Part shown: in pieces, positions 50,997-59,453 of the stretch
How the letters are laid out: each line of letters starts with the position of its first letter
Position numbering within the stretch: the first letter of the stretch is position 1
DNA from: Gammaproteobacteria bacterium
Lineage (GTDB): Bacteria > Pseudomonadota > Gammaproteobacteria > Pseudomonadales > Azotimanducaceae
Length of the DNA stretch: 64,000 bases
NCBI GenBank assembly: GCA_030425195.1
Contig: JAUIAV010000002.1
Span: 62,001-126,000, forward strand
Direction of reading: 5' to 3'
Made by a program: the position numbers and the translations under genes
The notes under the pieces: generated by a model
What the model saw: the letters and a program-made list of their open reading frames with translations, nothing else
The model's database searches: none
Told to the model about the DNA's origin: nothing

Positions 50997-51377
50997 TCAC
51001 CTCCTGTCGTTCCGTGTGTATTGCTCGAGCAGCGCGGCCAGGTCATCGTGGCCGAGACCCATGGCTTCTCCCAGGCGCACGGCCTGCTCCATGGCTCTTT
51101 CCAGCTCTTCCTGGCGCACGTCATCCACGTCCATGCTCTCGCTGACGAAGGATCCCCGGCCCTGGCGGGTGACGATCACACCGGCCCGCTCCAGCTCCAG
51201 GTAGGCCCGCTTGACCGTGATCACGCTCACTTTCAGCTCGGCGGCAAGCTCCCGGATCGAAGGCAGCCGATAGCCGGGCGCCCAGTCACCCAGCGCCACG
51301 CGACGGCTGATCTCGTCCATGATCTGGGCGTAGATGGGCCGGCTGTCGGCCTGGGAAAGGATGATCTGTGTGCTCAT
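50997..51377 (-). CDS. GntR family regulator, YtrA-like
   Basis: A 126-residue protein: an N-terminal winged helix (P-I-Y-A-Q-I-M-D-E-I-S-R-R-V-A, P-S-I-R-E-L-A-A-E-L-K-V-S-V-I-T-V-K-R-A-Y, G-R-G-S-F-V), then a short helical C-terminal tail of about 40 residues, typical of the YtrA subfamily that controls adjoining ABC exporters. It is the first gene of a run reaching at least to the RidA-like gene. No Shine-Dalgarno is seen before the ATG at 51377. A perfect inverted repeat begins two bases upstream of it, suggesting tight autoregulation and perhaps a leaderless transcript. Confidence 0.9.
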   Translation of the reverse strand: MSTQIILSQADSRPIYAQIMDEISRRVALGDWAPGYRLPSIRELAAELKVSVITVKRAYLELERAGVIVTRQGRGSFVSESMDVDDVRQEELERAMEQAVRLGEAMGLGHDDLAALLEQYTRNDRR

Positions 51378-51378
51378 G

Positions 51379-51395
51379 TGTATATAGAATATACA
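51379..51395. promoter_or_regulatory. Perfect palindrome, candidate GntR operator
   Basis: TGTATAT-AGA-ATATACA (7-bp arms, 3-bp spacer) lies directly upstream of the GntR start codon, in an AT-rich patch that could also hold the -10 box of the minus-strand promoter. YtrA-type regulators bind palindromes at their own promoter, so autoregulation of the whole ABC/quinoprotein operon is likely. Confidence 0.6.
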
Positions 51396-51426
51396 TAGTA
51401 TGCACACTAAAGCGAACTCATGGCCG

Positions 51427-52545
51427 TCAGGCGCGCAGAACGGTGCTCGGGTCGGTATAGGGGAGTCCGGTGGACTCGGACACCGCACGATAGGTCACCT
51501 GCCCCCGATAGACGTTCAGACCTGCCAGCAGATGCGGATCGGCGCTCAGCGCCATCTCTGCACCCTGGTCGGCGAGCGCCAGGGTGAAGGGGAGGGTTGC
51601 GTTGTTGAGTGCGAACGCGGAAGTCCGGGCGACCGCCCCCGGCATGTTGGCCACACAGTAGTGGACCACCTCATGTACGGTATAAGTGGGATCGGAGTGG
51701 GTGGTGGGGCGCGAGGTCTCCGCGCAGCCGCCCTGATCCACCGCCACGTCCACCAGCACCGACCCGCGCTTCATGTCCCGGACCATGGCCTCGCTGATGA
51801 GCCGGGGTGCAGCAGCCCCGGGGACCAGCACGGCGCCCACCACCAGGTCCGCGTTCGCCACCAGCTGATGGACCATGTCCACGGTGGAGAACGCCGTGTT
51901 CAGTGCAGGTCCGAAGTGCAGGTCCAGGTCGGACAGACGTGGCAGAGACAGATCGAGGATGGTCACGTCCGCCTCCATGCCGAGAGCCACCCGGGCGGCA
52001 TTGGTCCCGACCACCCCACCGCCGAGCACGACCACCTGCGCAGGCAGGGTGCCCGGCACGCCGCCGAGCAGCATGCCGCGCCCGCCCTGCTCGATCTCCA
52101 GACAGTGGGCGCCGGCCTGCACGGCCATTCTGCCCGCCACCTCGCTCATGGGTGCGAGCAGCGGCAGACCGCCGCGGGCATTGGTCACCGTTTCGTAGGC
52201 GATGCAGGTGGCGCCGGTCTCCAGGAGGCTTCTGGTCAGCTCCGGGGCCGGAGCCAGATGCAGATAGGTGAAGAGGATCTGACCCTCACGGAGCATGGCC
52301 ACCTCCACAGGCAGCGGTTCCTTGACCTTCACGATCATGTCGGCACTGGTGAAGACGTCCTCGGCGGTTGCGGAGAGCACGGCACCGGCACGTTCATAGT
52401 CCTCATCGAGCAGGCCGATGACCTCGCCCGCGCCCGCCTCCACGAACACCTCGTGGCCATGATGAACCAGCTCCCGCACACTGGCCGGCACCAGGCCGAC
52501 CCGGTGTTCGTCGGCTTTGATCTCTCTGGGCATGCCTACGCGCAT
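51427..52545 (-). CDS. ald: Alanine dehydrogenase
   Basis: A 372-residue NAD enzyme. The N-terminus MRVGMPREIKADEHRVGL carries the family substrate-binding residues. The Rossmann motif is VVVLGGGVVGTNAARVALGM. S-V-L-V-D-V-A-V-D-Q-G-G and V-A-N-M-P-G-A-V-A-R-T-S complete the signature. It interconverts alanine and pyruvate plus ammonia. A GGAGG sits eight bases before the ATG at 52545. It is divergent from ppsA, whose product consumes pyruvate, a sensible pairing for growth on amino acids. Its stop lies 49 bases from the GntR start on the same strand. Confidence 0.95.
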   Translation of the reverse strand: MRVGMPREIKADEHRVGLVPASVRELVHHGHEVFVEAGAGEVIGLLDEDYERAGAVLSATAEDVFTSADMIVKVKEPLPVEVAMLREGQILFTYLHLAPAPELTRSLLETGATCIAYETVTNARGGLPLLAPMSEVAGRMAVQAGAHCLEIEQGGRGMLLGGVPGTLPAQVVVLGGGVVGTNAARVALGMEADVTILDLSLPRLSDLDLHFGPALNTAFSTVDMVHQLVANADLVVGAVLVPGAAAPRLISEAMVRDMKRGSVLVDVAVDQGGCAETSRPTTHSDPTYTVHEVVHYCVANMPGAVARTSAFALNNATLPFTLALADQGAEMALSADPHLLAGLNVYRGQVTYRAVSESTGLPYTDPSTVLRA

Positions 52546-52634
52546 GTGGCTATCCTCCGTCTGTATGCAGCAGAACGTTTCTGCAGAACGCATCTCCCAT
52601 GGTGATGATTCCTGACTGTTTATAGGTTGCGCCG

Positions 52635-55052
52635 ATGACAAGCGATGCTCAATACGTCCGATGGTTCGACTCACTGAATCACGGGGATCTGGCGGAGGTG
52701 GGCGGCAAGAACGCCTCGCTCGGTGAGATGTACCGCGCTCTCGCGGATACGGGCGTGCCCGTACCGAACGGGTTCGCGCTCACCACGGCCGTTTATCACC
52801 GGCTGCTGGAGGCCCCGGGTGTCCGGGAAACCATCCAGCAGGCCCTGGGCACGGTGGATGTGGATGACGTGGATGCCCTGGCGGCCTGCGGCCGAACCTG
52901 CCGTGCGGCCCTCTATGATGCGCCGTTTCCGGAAGAAGTGGCCCGGGCCGTGGGCGAGGCGGAAGCGGCCCTGGTCAGCGAATATGGTGAGGACGTCCGG
53001 CTCGCCGTGCGCAGCTCGGCCACCGCCGAGGATCTGCCCGAAGCGAGCTTTGCCGGACAGCACGACTCGTTTCTGAACGTGGGCAGAGGCCAGGCGCTCA
53101 TCGATGCCTGCCGCCAGTGCCTGACCAGTCTCTTCACCGATCGGGCCATCCGCTACCGGCACGACCGGGACTTCGATCACATGAAGGTGGCACTGTCCGT
53201 CGGCGTGATGAAGATGGTCCGGGCCGATCAGGGCGCCAGCGGTGTGATCTTCACCATCGACACCGAGTCCGGCCATCCCGACGTGGTGCTGCTGACGGCC
53301 GCTTACGGTCTCGGTGAGAACGTGGTTCAGGGCACGGTGGATCCGGACGAGCTCTACGTGCACAAGCCCACCTTCCGAGCAGGGCACCGGTACGTGCTGA
53401 AACGGAAGCTCGGTGCCAAGCAGCAGCGCATGGTCTGCGGCCGCCGACGGATGGGTTCGGAGACCTATAACGAACCGACCCCGGAGCCCCTCCGGCAGCG
53501 CTTCGCGGTCACCGACGAGGAGGTGCTCGAGCTCACGGACTACGCGCTGGCCATCGAAGCGCACTACAGCCGGCTGGCCGGCAGGGACACGCCCATGGAC
53601 ATCGAGTGGGCACGGGATGGCCTGGACGGCGGGCTCTATATCGTTCAGGCGCGCCCCGAGACCGTAGCCAGTCAGAAGGACGCCAGTGAGCTCGTCCGGC
53701 ATCGGCTGCGGGAGAAAGGGGAAATCCTCGTGCGCGGCCGCGCGGTAGGTGCGGGGATCGCCACCGGTCGGGTCCGGGTGATCAACGGCAGCGAGGATCT
53801 TTCCCGCTTCCAGGCGGGTGAGATCCTGGTGGCGGCGACCACTGCCCCCGACTGGGGCACCGTCATCAAGCAGGCAGCGGCGGTGGTGACCGACCGGGGC
53901 GGCCGCACCTGCCACGCGGCCATCGTCGCCCGGGAGCTGGGTATTCCCGCGGTGGTGGGCAGCGAGTCCGCAACCCGGGATCTGACCACCGGCGACGCGG
54001 TCACCGTCTCCTGTGCCGAGGGTGAGACGGGCGTGGTCCTGCGCGGTGCGCTCGAGTTCGAGACCGAAACCATCCGGCTCGACGAACTGGCCCGGCCGAA
54101 GACGCAGATCATGATGAACGTGGGCAATCCGGAGCTGGCCTTCCGTGCCGCCATGCTGCCGAACGACGGCGTGGGTCTTGCCCGGCTCGAATTCATCATC
54201 ACGGAATACATCGGTATTCATCCCATGGCTCTCGCGCATCCCGAACGGATTGCCGACAAAGCCGTCCACAAAGCGGTCATGGCGGCCGCGGCCGGTTTCG
54301 ACGCGCCGGGTGACTTCTTCGTGACCCGACTTGCGGAGGGTATCAGCGCCATCGCGGCCGCGTTCTATCCGAAGCCGGTGGTGATCCGCCTGTCGGATTT
54401 CAAGGTGAACGAATACCGGGCGCTGACCGGCGGTGACGACTTCGAGCAGGTGGAAGAGAATCCCATGATCGGTTTCCGCGGCGCGTCGCGCTACGGTCAC
54501 CCAGCCTACCGGGACGGATTCGCGCTGGAGTGCCGGGCGCTGAAGCGGGTCCGGGAGGCGATGGGGCTGACCAACGTCAAGGTCATGGTGCCTTTCTGCC
54601 GGCGGATCCCGGAAGCGGAGCAGGTGCTCTCGATCATGGCCGAAGAGGGGCTCGTGCGGGGGGAAAACGGACTCGAGATCTACGTGATGTGCGAGATTCC
54701 GAACAACGTGATCCTCATCGACGAGTTCGCCAGATACTTCGACGGATTCTCCATCGGCTCCAACGATCTCACTCAGCTGACCCTGGGCGTAGACCGGGAT
54801 TCCGAGATCGTCGCCTTCGATTTCGACGAGCGGGATCCCGGTGTGCTGAAGATGCTGGAGCTGGCGGTGGCCGGGGCGAAACGCAACGGCCGCTACGTGG
54901 GCATCTGTGGTCAGGCACCGTCCGACTATCCGGAGGTGGCCGAGTTTCTCGTCAGGCTCGGTATCGACTCCCTGTCTCTGACGCCCGATTCGGTGCTCGA
55001 GACGACACGGCAGGTGCTGGCGCTGGAGCAGAAGCTGGCAGCTGCCGACTGA
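52635..55052 (+). CDS. ppsA: Phosphoenolpyruvate synthase
   Basis: An 805-residue enzyme of the PEP-utilising family. The order is an N-terminal ATP-grasp domain (G-G-K-N-A-S-L-G-E-M, S-S-A-T-A-E-D-L-P-E-A-S-F-A-G-Q), a swivelling domain with the phospho-carrier His427 in GRTCHAAIVAREL, and a C-terminal TIM barrel with N-D-L-T-Q-L-T-L-G-V-D-R-D and a G-I-C-G-Q-A-P-S segment. It makes PEP, AMP and phosphate from pyruvate and ATP for gluconeogenesis. The length is standard. No ppsR regulatory kinase is adjacent. It is divergent from ald over about 90 bases. Confidence 0.96.
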   Translation: MTSDAQYVRWFDSLNHGDLAEVGGKNASLGEMYRALADTGVPVPNGFALTTAVYHRLLEAPGVRETIQQALGTVDVDDVDALAACGRTCRAALYDAPFPEEVARAVGEAEAALVSEYGEDVRLAVRSSATAEDLPEASFAGQHDSFLNVGRGQALIDACRQCLTSLFTDRAIRYRHDRDFDHMKVALSVGVMKMVRADQGASGVIFTIDTESGHPDVVLLTAAYGLGENVVQGTVDPDELYVHKPTFRAGHRYVLKRKLGAKQQRMVCGRRRMGSETYNEPTPEPLRQRFAVTDEEVLELTDYALAIEAHYSRLAGRDTPMDIEWARDGLDGGLYIVQARPETVASQKDASELVRHRLREKGEILVRGRAVGAGIATGRVRVINGSEDLSRFQAGEILVAATTAPDWGTVIKQAAAVVTDRGGRTCHAAIVARELGIPAVVGSESATRDLTTGDAVTVSCAEGETGVVLRGALEFETETIRLDELARPKTQIMMNVGNPELAFRAAMLPNDGVGLARLEFIITEYIGIHPMALAHPERIADKAVHKAVMAAAAGFDAPGDFFVTRLAEGISAIAAAFYPKPVVIRLSDFKVNEYRALTGGDDFEQVEENPMIGFRGASRYGHPAYRDGFALECRALKRVREAMGLTNVKVMVPFCRRIPEAEQVLSIMAEEGLVRGENGLEIYVMCEIPNNVILIDEFARYFDGFSIGSNDLTQLTLGVDRDSEIVAFDFDERDPGVLKMLELAVAGAKRNGRYVGICGQAPSDYPEVAEFLVRLGIDSLSLTPDSVLETTRQVLALEQKLAAAD

Positions 55053-55067
55053 AAGCAGCGGGATTTC

Positions 55068-55141
55068 TGGAGCGGGTGAAGGGAATCGAACCCTCGTCAT
55101 CTGCTTGGGAAGCAGAGGCTCTACCATTGAGCTACACCCGC
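55068..55141 (-). tRNA. tRNA-Gly(CCC)
   Basis: The minus strand folds into a 74-base tRNA with encoded CCA. The 7-bp acceptor is GCGGGTG paired to CACCCGC; the D arm contains AGCTCAATGGTAGAGC; the anticodon arm TCTGC-TTCCCAA-GCAGA gives anticodon CCC, reading GGG; the T arm is GAGGG-TTCGATT-CCCTT. It closely resembles E. coli glyU. A TACAAT on the minus strand (55152-55157) is a possible -10 box. Confidence 0.96.
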
Positions 55142-55241
55142 GCTGTGGCCGATTGTAGCCCGGTGATCCCGGCGCCCGGAAGCGGGCGGCACCCGCCGGG
55201 TCCCTGCTACACTGGGCCATCTCGGATGGAGGAGGGGAGCC

Positions 55242-56030
55242 ATGGACCGACGGGATTTTCTGACCGGTGCCGGAGCCGCCGCCGCCGCGGGCATCGCCGC
55301 AGCCACCACGCTGTCCGCCAAGGCAGACGCACTGGAAGACGCCATGATGACGGAGCTGGACCGACGGGTGATCGAGCCCGCCACCTTCTGCGACGTGGGC
55401 GGTGAGCTGACCTTCGATCCGGCCGACAGACGTCCGTTTCTGCAGGGCAACGATCCCCGGCTGCCACCCATGCCGGAAAAGCCCACCCTCATCGACTTCT
55501 TCAAGCTGCGTTTCGGGCCGTCCAATCATGTCCTGCAGAGCGCCGCCTATGCACGGAAGAACGGCATGGAGGAGAAGGTGGTGCTGGCCTGTCTGCTGCA
55601 CGACATCGCGGTGGAAAGCTTCATCCGCTCCGATCACGGTTACTGGGGCGCTCAACTCGTGGAACCCTATGTAGACGAGGAAGTGAGCTGGGCGATCCGC
55701 TATCACCAGGCGCTCAGGTTCTTCCCGGACCCGGCGGTCGGCTACGAGTATCCGGAGGCTTACTACCGCTTCTTCGGCCGCGACTACCAGCCGGAGCCCT
55801 ATATCGTCGAGGCGGCGGAATATGCCCGCAACCACAAGTGGTACATGACGGCCAGGCTCATCACCCTGAACGATCTCTACTCGTTTGAGCCCGGCGTGGT
55901 GGTGAACGTGGACGAGTTCACGGACATCATCGGCCGGCATTTCCGGCAACCGGAAGCAGGGCTGGGCTTCGACGGCAGTCCGGTGGCGCACATGTGGCGG
56001 ACCATGATCTGGCCCAACAACTTCCTCTAG
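55242..56030 (+). CDS. Tat-exported HD-domain protein with diiron-type ligands
   Basis: A 262-residue protein with a twin-arginine signal (RRDFLTGAG at residues 3-11, followed by an Ala-rich hydrophobic stretch). The mature domain carries the ligand set of HD-type metalloenzymes: His96, His120-Asp121 (LLHDIA), His132, His155 (RYHQALRF) and Asp211 (LNDLYSF). The His-HD-His-His-Asp order is that of the mixed-valent diiron oxygenases MIOX and PhnZ, as well as of some phosphohydrolases. Tat export fits a cofactor loaded in the cytoplasm. The substrate is unknown. GGAGGAGGGGAGCC precedes the ATG. It overlaps the convergent lipase-like gene by 4 bases. Confidence 0.8.
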   Translation: MDRRDFLTGAGAAAAAGIAAATTLSAKADALEDAMMTELDRRVIEPATFCDVGGELTFDPADRRPFLQGNDPRLPPMPEKPTLIDFFKLRFGPSNHVLQSAAYARKNGMEEKVVLACLLHDIAVESFIRSDHGYWGAQLVEPYVDEEVSWAIRYHQALRFFPDPAVGYEYPEAYYRFFGRDYQPEPYIVEAAEYARNHKWYMTARLITLNDLYSFEPGVVVNVDEFTDIIGRHFRQPEAGLGFDGSPVAHMWRTMIWPNNFL

Positions 56031-56767
56031 GGGGCCCCCGGAAACCGTCCGTCGGTGAGGAAACGGACGGCGGCCTCTGCAACGGCTGCATTGTTGCGCA
56101 GACCCCAGTGGGTCAGATTGAACGCGCGGAAATCCGACATGCCCTCGAGCTTCGCGCTTTCGAGTGAAACCATGCTGTCGTTCGGCAGCGGAAGCCATTC
56201 GTTGGTGACGATGGCATCCCGGGTGCCGGCGATGACGCCGACGTTGTAGTCCGGAGGCGGCAGGGAGGCGGGAAAGTCTTCGGGGCCGGTGCCGAGCATC
56301 TGCGCGGTAGGCCCGGCCCACTCGACCATGGTGCCCGGCAGACCGTCCTCGATGTCCGCCAGCTCGCTGCCGCGGTTCGGGGTGCCGATCAGGACCACGT
56401 TGCCCAGATTGTCGGGTCGACTCCGGGCGAGATAGGCGCGGATCAGAAGGCCGCCCAGGGAGTGGCCGACGAAATGCACGGGCCGGTCGTCGCGGACGCA
56501 GCAGGCATCGATCTCACCACTGATCCTGGCCACAAGCGCGTCCGGCGACTCGTCGTTCGAGGGATAGCCCAGGTTGTGCACCTCGAATCCGGCGGCGGCC
56601 AGACTGTTTTCCAGCAGCAGCATGGCCGTCTCCGTGCGGCCGAGACCGTGCAGGAGCACCACCCGGTCTGCCCCCTCGGGCGCCGGTCTGAAAAGCGGCA
56701 GATCGGCCACGTAGAGACCGCCGCCGATCAGGAGAACGATGAGACCCAGGCTGAGCAGACGTTTCAC
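56027..56767 (-). CDS. Membrane-anchored alpha/beta hydrolase (lipase-like)
   Basis: A 246-residue protein with an N-terminal hydrophobic segment (about 4-22), then a lipase-like alpha/beta-hydrolase: V-V-L-L-H-G-L-G-R-T, nucleophile GHSLGG, G-T-P-N-R-G-S-E-L-A-D, a possible acid in G-T-R-D-A-I-V, and the His in LTHWGLRNN. This compact form resembles exported triacylglycerol lipase/esterase or palmitoyl-thioesterase-like proteins. It would act in the periplasm or at the membrane. Substrate unknown. It is divergent from the porin gene. Confidence 0.85.
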   Translation of the reverse strand: MKRLLSLGLIVLLIGGGLYVADLPLFRPAPEGADRVVLLHGLGRTETAMLLLENSLAAAGFEVHNLGYPSNDESPDALVARISGEIDACCVRDDRPVHFVGHSLGGLLIRAYLARSRPDNLGNVVLIGTPNRGSELADIEDGLPGTMVEWAGPTAQMLGTGPEDFPASLPPPDYNVGVIAGTRDAIVTNEWLPLPNDSMVSLESAKLEGMSDFRAFNLTHWGLRNNAAVAEAAVRFLTDGRFPGAP

Positions 56768-56844
56768 GGCACGGACATCGTGGAACAGAGTTGGCGCTCA
56801 TTGTCGACGGTGTCCCCGCGGAATCAAGCTGCTAACTTGCCGGG

Positions 56845-58029
56845 ATGTGGAGATTTCAGAGTCTGTGGGCCCCGGTCTGTCTGCTGCTGGCGGCTTCTGT
56901 GCCCTGCTTCTCCGCTCAGGCCGAAGAGGACGACAAGGCCGGATCGATGGACGGGCTCGGATACGAACGGAACCGGGGTCTGGTCATCCGCCGTGGCGGC
57001 ACGGATCTGTGGCTAGGGCTCAGAGGTCAGTTCCGCTACAACGACTCCACCACCGAGCTCGACACCGACGAGGACGATCTCATCGACCGCTCTCTGTCGG
57101 TGAACCGGGCCCGCATCAAAGGCGGCGGCGCGGCGGTCTGGAGCTGGCTGGACGTTTACGGGGAGTACGACCTGGTGGGATCGCAGTGGCTCGACCACCG
57201 GGCGACGGTCACCGTCGGCGGCTGGCTCGACATCCGGGTGGGCCAGTGGAAGAGTGAGTTCAGCCGGGAGCGGATCAACTCCTCCGGCAAACAGCAGCTG
57301 GTGGAACGTTCCATCAGCACCTACTGGTTCACCATCGACCGGCAGCGCGGCTTCTCCACCAGCACCCGGCTGGGTGAAGGCTCCGCCTGGGATTCCCGGA
57401 TCTGGATCCAGGCCCTCTCCGGCGTGGGCCTGAACCGTTCGGCGGAGCGGGACAGCGGGCTGCTGCTCGGACGATGGCAGTGGAATCCGGACGGCGAACC
57501 GCTGCCCTTCAGTGGTTCCGATCTGAGTCGCCGCCGGGAGCGGGTGAGCTCGGTTGCGCTGGCCTTCGTCACAGGCGATACCCCCTGCACGCGGTTTTCA
57601 TCGGAAGGCTGCGGGCAGCTGCCGGGCTTCGAGGACGGCAGCTACGAGCTCGGCCAGGTGATGCTGGAGTCGGCGTTTCAGTGGCGGGGCGTCAGCTGGG
57701 AACAGGAACTGCACTTCAAGCGGATCCGGGACGAGGACAGTGGCGAGGTGACCCGGCTGATCGGCGGCTATGCCCAGCTCGGCAGTTTTCTGAATGAATG
57801 GTGGCCGGCTTTTCCGGCGCCTCTGGAGATCGCCGGACGCGTGGCCATGGTCGATCCGGATCTCGGTAGGGCGGACGATCTCAGCCGCGAGCTGACCCTG
57901 GGCGCCAACTGGTTCTTCGAGGGGCACCGGAACAAGCTCTCGGCGGACATATCGTGGCTGAAGGACGAGGTTCAGTTTCCCGGCGGGCAGCAGACGCGCC
58001 TGCGTCTGCAGTGGGAGGTCTCTCTCTGA
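56845..58029 (+). CDS. Outer-membrane porin, OprP/OprO (phosphate-selective) type
   Basis: A 394-residue beta-barrel protein with a signal peptide (cut after AQA-EE, about residue 26). The mature part shows alternating hydrophobic strands and tight turns typical of porin O/P: L-G-L-R-G-Q-F-R-Y-N, D-R-S-L-S-V-N-R-A-R-I-K, V-Y-G-E-Y-D-L, D-I-R-V-G-Q-W-K-S-E-F-S-R-E. It ends with alternating residues (LRLQWEVSL) fitting a last barrel strand, although the end is Leu, not Phe. Anion or phosphate selectivity is not proven. It is convergent with the TcyP-like gene, three bases apart. Confidence 0.85.
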   Translation: MWRFQSLWAPVCLLLAASVPCFSAQAEEDDKAGSMDGLGYERNRGLVIRRGGTDLWLGLRGQFRYNDSTTELDTDEDDLIDRSLSVNRARIKGGGAAVWSWLDVYGEYDLVGSQWLDHRATVTVGGWLDIRVGQWKSEFSRERINSSGKQQLVERSISTYWFTIDRQRGFSTSTRLGEGSAWDSRIWIQALSGVGLNRSAERDSGLLLGRWQWNPDGEPLPFSGSDLSRRRERVSSVALAFVTGDTPCTRFSSEGCGQLPGFEDGSYELGQVMLESAFQWRGVSWEQELHFKRIRDEDSGEVTRLIGGYAQLGSFLNEWWPAFPAPLEIAGRVAMVDPDLGRADDLSRELTLGANWFFEGHRNKLSADISWLKDEVQFPGGQQTRLRLQWEVSL

Positions 58030-58032
58030 CGG

Positions 58033-59403
58033 TCAGCCGGTCTGGGGCACGCCTTCTCCTTCCACCGTCTCTCCCAGCATGCGGTTGGTGATGACACCGG
58101 CCGTCATGGCGCCGTTCACGTTCAGGGCGGTACGTGCCATGTCGATGAGCGGTTCGATGGAGATCAGCAGCGCGGCCACGGTTACCGGAAAACCCATGGC
58201 AGGCAGCACCACGAGTGCGGCGAAGGTGGCACCGCCGCCGACGCCGGCGATGCCGAAGCTGGAGATGGCGACGATGGCGACCAGGCCGGCGATGAACGAG
58301 AGCCCCATGGGATCCACGCCCATGGTCGGCGCGATCATGACGGCGAGCATGGCCGGGTAGATGCCGGCACAGCCGTTCTGCCCGATGGTGGCTCCGAAGG
58401 TGGCGGACAGGTTCGCTACCGGCGGCCGAACGCCGAGCGCCTCCACCTGGGTCTCCACGTTCAGGGGAATGGTCGCCGCGGAGCTGCGCGAGGTGAAGGC
58501 GAAGGTGAGCACGGGCCAGACCTTCCGGAAGTAATCGACGACGTTGGTGCCGGTGAGCGTCAGCAGTCCGGCGTGTACGCCGAACATGATGGCGATCGCC
58601 AGGTACGAGGCGACGATGAAGGTGAGCAGATTCAGGATGTCGGCCGCGTCTGAACCGGCCACCACCTTGGTGATGAGCGCGAGGATGCCGTACGGGGTGA
58701 GCGCCATGATCATGTGCACGAGCTTCATGACGATCTCCTGCGCGGTCTCCACGAAGCCGACGATGGCTTCGCCGCGCTCGGGGCTGTCCCGCATCACGCC
58801 GAGGGCGGCAATGCCGAAGAGGATGCCGAAAATGACGACAGCGATGATGGACGTGGGCCGGGCGCCGGTGAGGTCGTAGAAGATGTTCGAAGGGATGAAG
58901 CGCACCAGCATGTCCGACAGACCGAGACCGGCCATGCCCTCGTAGCGCTGGGTGAGCGCTTCTGCCCGTTCCAGCTCCCGGGCACCTTCCGTCAGGCCTT
59001 CGGCGGTCAGGCCGAAGGCATTGGTGACAAATATACCCACGAGGGCGGCGATCATGGTGGTGCCCACCAGGATGCCGATCACGGCGCCGCCGATCCTTCC
59101 GAGGGCTGCGAGGTCCCGCATCCTGACCACGGCGGCGATCATCATCACGAGCACCAGCGGCATGATGATCATGCGCAGCAGGTTCACGTAGGCGGAACCG
59201 ATCACGTTGGTCCATTCCAGGGTCCCGGCGATCGTGTCCCTGTCGCCGGCGTAGAGCAGCTGAAGCGCGAAGCCGAACAGAATGCCGGCAATCAGACCCG
59301 CCAGAATCTGCCGGGACAGAGGGGTGTCGGGCCTCTTCAACCGGAACAGCAGGATCATCAGGCCTGCAAACACGATGAGGTTGATGATCACGAGATACGG
59401 CAT
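58033..59403 (-). CDS. tcyP: Cation:dicarboxylate symporter family, TcyP-like cystine transporter
   Basis: A 456-residue DAACS-family carrier with re-entrant loop motifs: TFAFTSRSSAATIPLNVETQ, then FGATIGQNGCAGIYPAMLAV, and a final A-G-V-G-G-G-A-T-F-A-A-L-V-V-L segment. The SRSSAA...GATIGQNGCAG combination is typical of TcyP/YdjN L-cystine symporters and distinguishes them from glutamate carriers. About eight helices plus two hairpins are visible. It would import cystine with protons or sodium. It stands alone; a regulator such as CysB is not nearby. Confidence 0.87.
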   Translation of the reverse strand: MPYLVIINLIVFAGLMILLFRLKRPDTPLSRQILAGLIAGILFGFALQLLYAGDRDTIAGTLEWTNVIGSAYVNLLRMIIMPLVLVMMIAAVVRMRDLAALGRIGGAVIGILVGTTMIAALVGIFVTNAFGLTAEGLTEGARELERAEALTQRYEGMAGLGLSDMLVRFIPSNIFYDLTGARPTSIIAVVIFGILFGIAALGVMRDSPERGEAIVGFVETAQEIVMKLVHMIMALTPYGILALITKVVAGSDAADILNLLTFIVASYLAIAIMFGVHAGLLTLTGTNVVDYFRKVWPVLTFAFTSRSSAATIPLNVETQVEALGVRPPVANLSATFGATIGQNGCAGIYPAMLAVMIAPTMGVDPMGLSFIAGLVAIVAISSFGIAGVGGGATFAALVVLPAMGFPVTVAALLISIEPLIDMARTALNVNGAMTAGVITNRMLGETVEGEGVPQTG

Positions 59404-59453
59404 GGCTCCCCTGTGGCCTCGTCTCCCCGAAGGGGGCGACTATAGCGCGTTCG

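Noticed and set aside
52671-56321. A 1216-codon open frame on the minus strand opposite ppsA
   Set aside because: It runs antisense through ppsA, through the tRNA-Gly gene and into the Tat-HD gene. Its composition is Gly/Arg/His-rich with no domain, as expected from GC-rich antisense shadow.
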